Shown here: positions 59,935 through 64,000 of the stretch, one piece after another
How the letters are laid out: every line of letters begins with the position of its first letter
Numbering within the stretch: position 1 is the first letter of the stretch
DNA from: Wolfiporia cocos
Taxonomy: Eukaryota > Basidiomycota > Agaricomycetes > Polyporales > Phaeolaceae
Length of the DNA stretch: 64,000 nt
Direction: 5' to 3'
NCBI GenBank assembly: GCA_029448655.1
Contig: JACCLO010000003.1
Coordinates: forward strand, 2,542,001 to 2,606,000
The notes under the pieces: model-generated
What the model saw: only the letters and a program-made list of their open reading frames with translations
Databases searched by the model: none
Told to the model about the DNA's origin: nothing
Translations under genes and position numbers: made by a program

Positions 59935-62900
59935 TACGACGCACGGTTCCTTTCCTGACGACGCCAGTATACCCGCATACGGCATGGATATTCGCATCGC
60001 TTACCGCATCGGCCGCCTCACTGCATGATGACTGACTATGCGTAGTCCCGCATAATCATACTGTACACATCGCTAAAAAGGTCTTGCACCTCTGTATCCT
60101 CTACGAGCGCGCCACTTGCCGCGCAGTACATAGTGCCCTACCGCAGCGCAACTGTAATAGTACCGAACCTAGCCGTACACACCTTTAATGGACGAACGCC
60201 GAGTCGTCACCGGCTGGCCACTCGGCTCGTTACCGATATCGATAGCGAACAGGTTCGAGCCACAGAAGTCGAACGGTCGGTCGCTGGCTGCGCCGTGTGT
60301 GCGCGCTGTGCCATAAGAGGGATCGGTGGACGAAAGCAAGCGGCCGCAGGGTCCGCATGCAGGCAGCTGAAGATCCCGCAATGTGACCTGCCGAATAGGC
60401 GCATCGCGAACGGACCCCTGTCCGCACCCTGTCCGCTCGTCTTCTCCTCTCATCACAGCTGCAGGATGTCCGGATGCCCACCCGACGCGCGCGTCCTCGA
60501 CGTTCTACAGACCGCGTGCGACGCTAATCCCATCACGCACCATCACCTGCCCCTGGTCACTCGCCGCGCCCAGGGCGCCATGCACTCGCCTGAGAACCGC
60601 TTTCCGCGCTCTCCGAGTGCCGATGATCACTATTTTCCACATCAAACGTGCACAGTGGCGGTGACATGTGGCAGCCTGTACCGCACAACAAGAGCGCATT
60701 CCCAGCCGTATCCCGGACGCTGGCCTGGCAGTACTCCGCCGCGCCCTGGACCGCGCACCATGACCATGGCGGCTAGTCTAGTCGCCAGCATTCGATATCC
60801 GAATCGCCTAGCCTGTGTTCGCACAGTGGCCTCCTGCACCGACTCCGCCCTGCTTATCGCAGGGAAATCGTTCCCACAAAAGCTCATGATCGTCTCCAGC
60901 AGCCCTGCTCCGAGCCTGGCTTCGTTCGTACCGATGCAGTCGTCATCATTTCGCGCGGCTGAATTCGGCGGCTCAGCAGCTCAGTTGCTCTGTCGTCACG
61001 CACAGCAAAGAAGCTCGCAAGATGCATATCCGGAAGATTGTCCTAATATGTGCGCCTATGGTTCCCACCGGTTTCTGCTGCACGTCGTCTGCGGCGATGC
61101 CGACGTTCTGATTCCGCCGGCGGTCCCTTTTCTGTCATGGCCTGGATGCGCGCTCCCGATGGTGCACATCCCCACCCGATCACAGTCAGATACCTGATCC
61201 TCCAGTCGTCACGATCTCACGAGCAAGTGCCGACCATCAGCGGGTCTGGAGTTCCCGCCGAATCCGACTGGGCGCGCATCCTAACAATGGATGAGTTCAG
61301 GGGTGCCGCTCGCCAAACGCGCAGTCCCAGTGTCAAAAATCACAGACTAAGGCATTTCTCGGGACGACTCGGGCCGTCCAGCTGCCCTGGATATCCTGCA
61401 GACACGCAGATCCTAATCTTGCAGCGCCGCACATCGAGCGGTGCTCCGCAGGCTGCTCCCTGTGAAGACACACACACGTATTCGCGTCCGGCGTGGTGCC
61501 CGCCATATTTATCGCAAAATGACTTGTCGACAGCACTGCAGCTTCCAGCCCGTGCCGGAAGCCGGAGCTTGGTCGGCTGCTGTCCATTATGCCATTCTCA
61601 TATGAATAGCATAATGGGCAGTCGTCTCTCCATAGGAATACCTTTCATTTCAGAGGCGGAATGTTAATGGCTCGGCACTCCACGTCGCCCCGGGTCCCAC
61701 ATATGGCAATATTCAAATTCATTGCAGTGAAGCTGCATGGCTGTCCGCGCCCCTACCCCGCATCAGTCCCCGGGTGGTGAGGCGTTGCATTTCCATGATC
61801 CTAGTACTCGCATAGCCCGTCCAGCGCCAGCCCAGCCAACTTACCCTCGTCACGCATCGCCTCGTCACCGCCTTCAGTGCGCCCATCTCCGAACTGCTCC
61901 ATGGAGGGCGTGAAGCACGCTGCAACGTGGCCAACATTTTCCCAACAACAGCTCCCCCTAATGATGGCGGCTTGTGCTGGGCCAGGAATAGCCCGTGGGA
62001 CGCTAACTAGGGCATCGATGCCTCGCTTGGTCAGGCTGAACTTTGGCCTCTCTTCGTTGAAGACTGCTCGAATGGCATGGAAGGTCGCTGTAGATACTAC
62101 GTCAGATAATCGTCAGTCGTCCCAAATGGCAATTCGCACATTCCAGGTGCATCCTGTACTCCCATGGAGGCACTGACAAGTGGGGAGACGAATACTGTAC
62201 AGAGGAACGAGAAGCGGCATATACAACAGCCACCATCCGTTCCTCACATGGTGAGTGCAATTCTAGTCTTGGTCTTTTAATTTACGTCCTTCTTGCTGGG
62301 ATAAGGACTTGTTCATTCCACGACTATTTGCGTACATGTGAGGAGCGCATTGCCTGCGAAATGGGTAGAATAGTCTTCTCTTATACTCGATACTGTATCA
62401 ATGCTGGGAAGTCGTCCCCAATATGCACGCATGGCTATGGCTGCAGCAACCATGCGTAGCGCGAAATCCATTTCCGCCGCTCGTCGCTCTGCGGTAGCGC
62501 GCTCCGACCGAAGCCGCAAATTGGGGAGTCTGACCGGCCCGCCATCCGAACGTTGCAGAGCTGGCTCGTCGCAGCTTGCTAATTTTAGCGCCACACTCTA
62601 TTTTATCCCATCTCGATATGAAGCTTGAGTGCTCGGGCGCGGTCCGACGCGTGAGTACTGTGAGTGCTCGGTGGTACACAGAATGGGCATGTCTAAGGCC
62701 GGATGTGAGGTACGTCGCCAGAGGGACGTCAGCACCCACGGTGCAAGTATAGCATACCCTGTGGGTGGGCGTCATAGCTGACATCGCGACGCGGGTAGTG
62801 GTGGGGCGAAGCGTCTCGGCGAGCGCGCTCTCACAGCGACGGCGATGAAGAACCTCATCGGAAGTCCGCTACCCAAGCACGCCCTCCCGGGGCGGCGCGG

Positions 62901-64000
62901 ATATCCTTGCGCACCATGTCCCGGCCGCGCGCGCAAAGTTAGCCAGGGGCAGCGCAGTGCCTCACCACTGCCGCTACCTCCGCGCAAATGAGGACGCACC
63001 CACGGCTCCGTGTGCAGCACAAGCGGGCGAGAGCCGGCAGTACTCACGGTGTGCGACCTGCGCTGCGCATCTTCGTCGCTTGCGGCCGTCGAGAGCAGGC
63101 CCGCGTAGGCGAGGCGTTCGCCGGTGCGACAGCTGCCCAGAGAGCAGGATTCCAGGCGCAGCCGAAGTTGCCCAGTCCCGCCGGCTCCCAGCGGCTACGA
63201 AAGCCATACCCACGACCGTCAAGGAGATCAGTGGATGCGACGGGTTCTGCAACTTCAAGATGCCTCAGGCGTTTATGTCCGCTAGGGAACTGCATTCAGT
63301 AGATCTGGCCTCTGACGGATGCGATAGTGGATATCTGATAGCTTGCTGAGCGAGTGCCCACGATGTGCAGCTGCCCATTCAAGCGTACACCGATCAGAGC
63401 CCAGGCAGGAAGCGGTCGGTACCGCGCCGACGCAGACGTTGGAATGGCATGAGAAAATTTGGGAGGATATCGGCACGCGCACCCAGTGCGGCCTTGTCAG
63501 CCCTGTTGCATAGTACGTCGTGGGAAGGTGGTCAGCAAGACGCCCTGACGGAAGCGTTGGCGGGCCAAGACGCCGACCTAAGCGGAAGAGAGAATGGGTG
63601 GGAGCTCGCTGCGAGCCACCCAGGGCAGGAGTTCCTAGACGCCGTGGCTAATCGGGGGTAGTATGGAAGTGCCGGTGGTGGGAAGAGGAGCGAAGGCACA
63701 GTGCGCCGCAGGACAGCATCCTGCCGCATATGAGCGCGGCATCCAGACGCGACTCCCTGCGGTGTTCGCTGGATGCGGTCAGGGACAGCGCGTGGGTCAG
63801 AGGGGGCAGGCAGTCTGCGGGCTGGAGCCTTACCGGACCTGAGTGGATCACATTTCAGGCCCATCGGTTGGTGGTGCAGAGCGTGCTGCCTGCGGTACGG
63901 GCCAGCTGACGATTGTACGCACGACATCATCGGATGGGTGCTCTGCGTTCCCACCCGCAAACGGAGAGAAGCAGCGGGAGTCCCCTTCGCGCACGGGCTT
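59935..64000. other. Unassigned stretch to the window edge
   Basis: Several long plus- and minus-strand frames exist (for example 60133-61197), but their translations lack conserved motifs and I could not build a spliced gene. The final kilobase is GC-rich and may contain part of a gene extending beyond the window. Confidence 0.35.

Noticed and set aside
60133..61197. 354-codon plus-strand frame
   Set aside because: No recognisable motif, unusual composition (Cys, His, Arg scattered), and comparable frames on the opposite strand.

Overview
The window looks like nuclear DNA of an agaricomycete-type basidiomycete fungus. Genes are split by many short introns (mostly about 45-85 nt, GT...AG, often with a CTAAC-like branch site). 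The families are typical of mushroom-forming fungi: an F-box protein of the basidiomycete expansion, DUF6533 and DUF6534 multi-span membrane proteins, MKT1, a VPS9-domain Rab exchange factor, a free-standing Bud6/Aip3 N-terminal domain, and two small 'KSCLK...DEWDR' proteins. No species can be named from sequence alone. Exon joins below were made by hand on frame, splice consensus and family resemblance.

Layout. 1-7750 is compact and genic: the 3' part of an F-box gene (+), a VPS9 gene (-, convergent with it) and an unrecognised coiled-coil gene (+, divergent from VPS9 over about 430 bp). 7751-11712 holds nothing I can call. 11713-12626 is the Bud6-N gene (-). 12627-16519 is GC-rich without a recognisable gene. 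16520-16905 is the first KSCLK gene. From about 17 to 29 kb the DNA becomes AT-rich and repeat-rich: a perfect 532-bp inverted repeat, two solo Gypsy LTRs with target duplications, a third solo LTR from another family, and a DUF6534 gene (-). 29869-31635 is the second, longer KSCLK paralogue (-). 33651-33731 is a tRNA-Arg(CCG) candidate. 34-37.8 kb is repeat debris with two 30-bp minisatellites.

The main object is 38159-46601, an 8.4-kb Ty3/Gypsy chromovirus on the minus strand: LTR, self-complementary primer site, gag, pol (protease, dUTPase, RT, RNase H, integrase, chromodomain), an additional ORF with two zinc knuckles, polypurine tract, LTR. It is decayed (three stops, two frameshifts) and its two flanks do not match, so it is probably a recombination product. 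46.6-51.8 kb is more repeat debris. 51845-53510 is a DUF6533 gene (-). 53.8-55.9 kb is unassigned. 55893-58672 is a complete MKT1 gene (+, 755 aa), followed by a small zinc-finger gene (59199-59934, +). The last 4 kb has no gene I can support.

The host genes do not form a pathway or cluster. They are unrelated housekeeping and lineage-specific genes interrupted by an about 35-kb transposon-rich block. The most unusual material is the retrotransposon: an embedded dUTPase, an extra zinc-knuckle ORF whose start overlaps the pol stop, and an 11-nt self-priming signal placed 35 nt from the TATA box in several LTR lineages.
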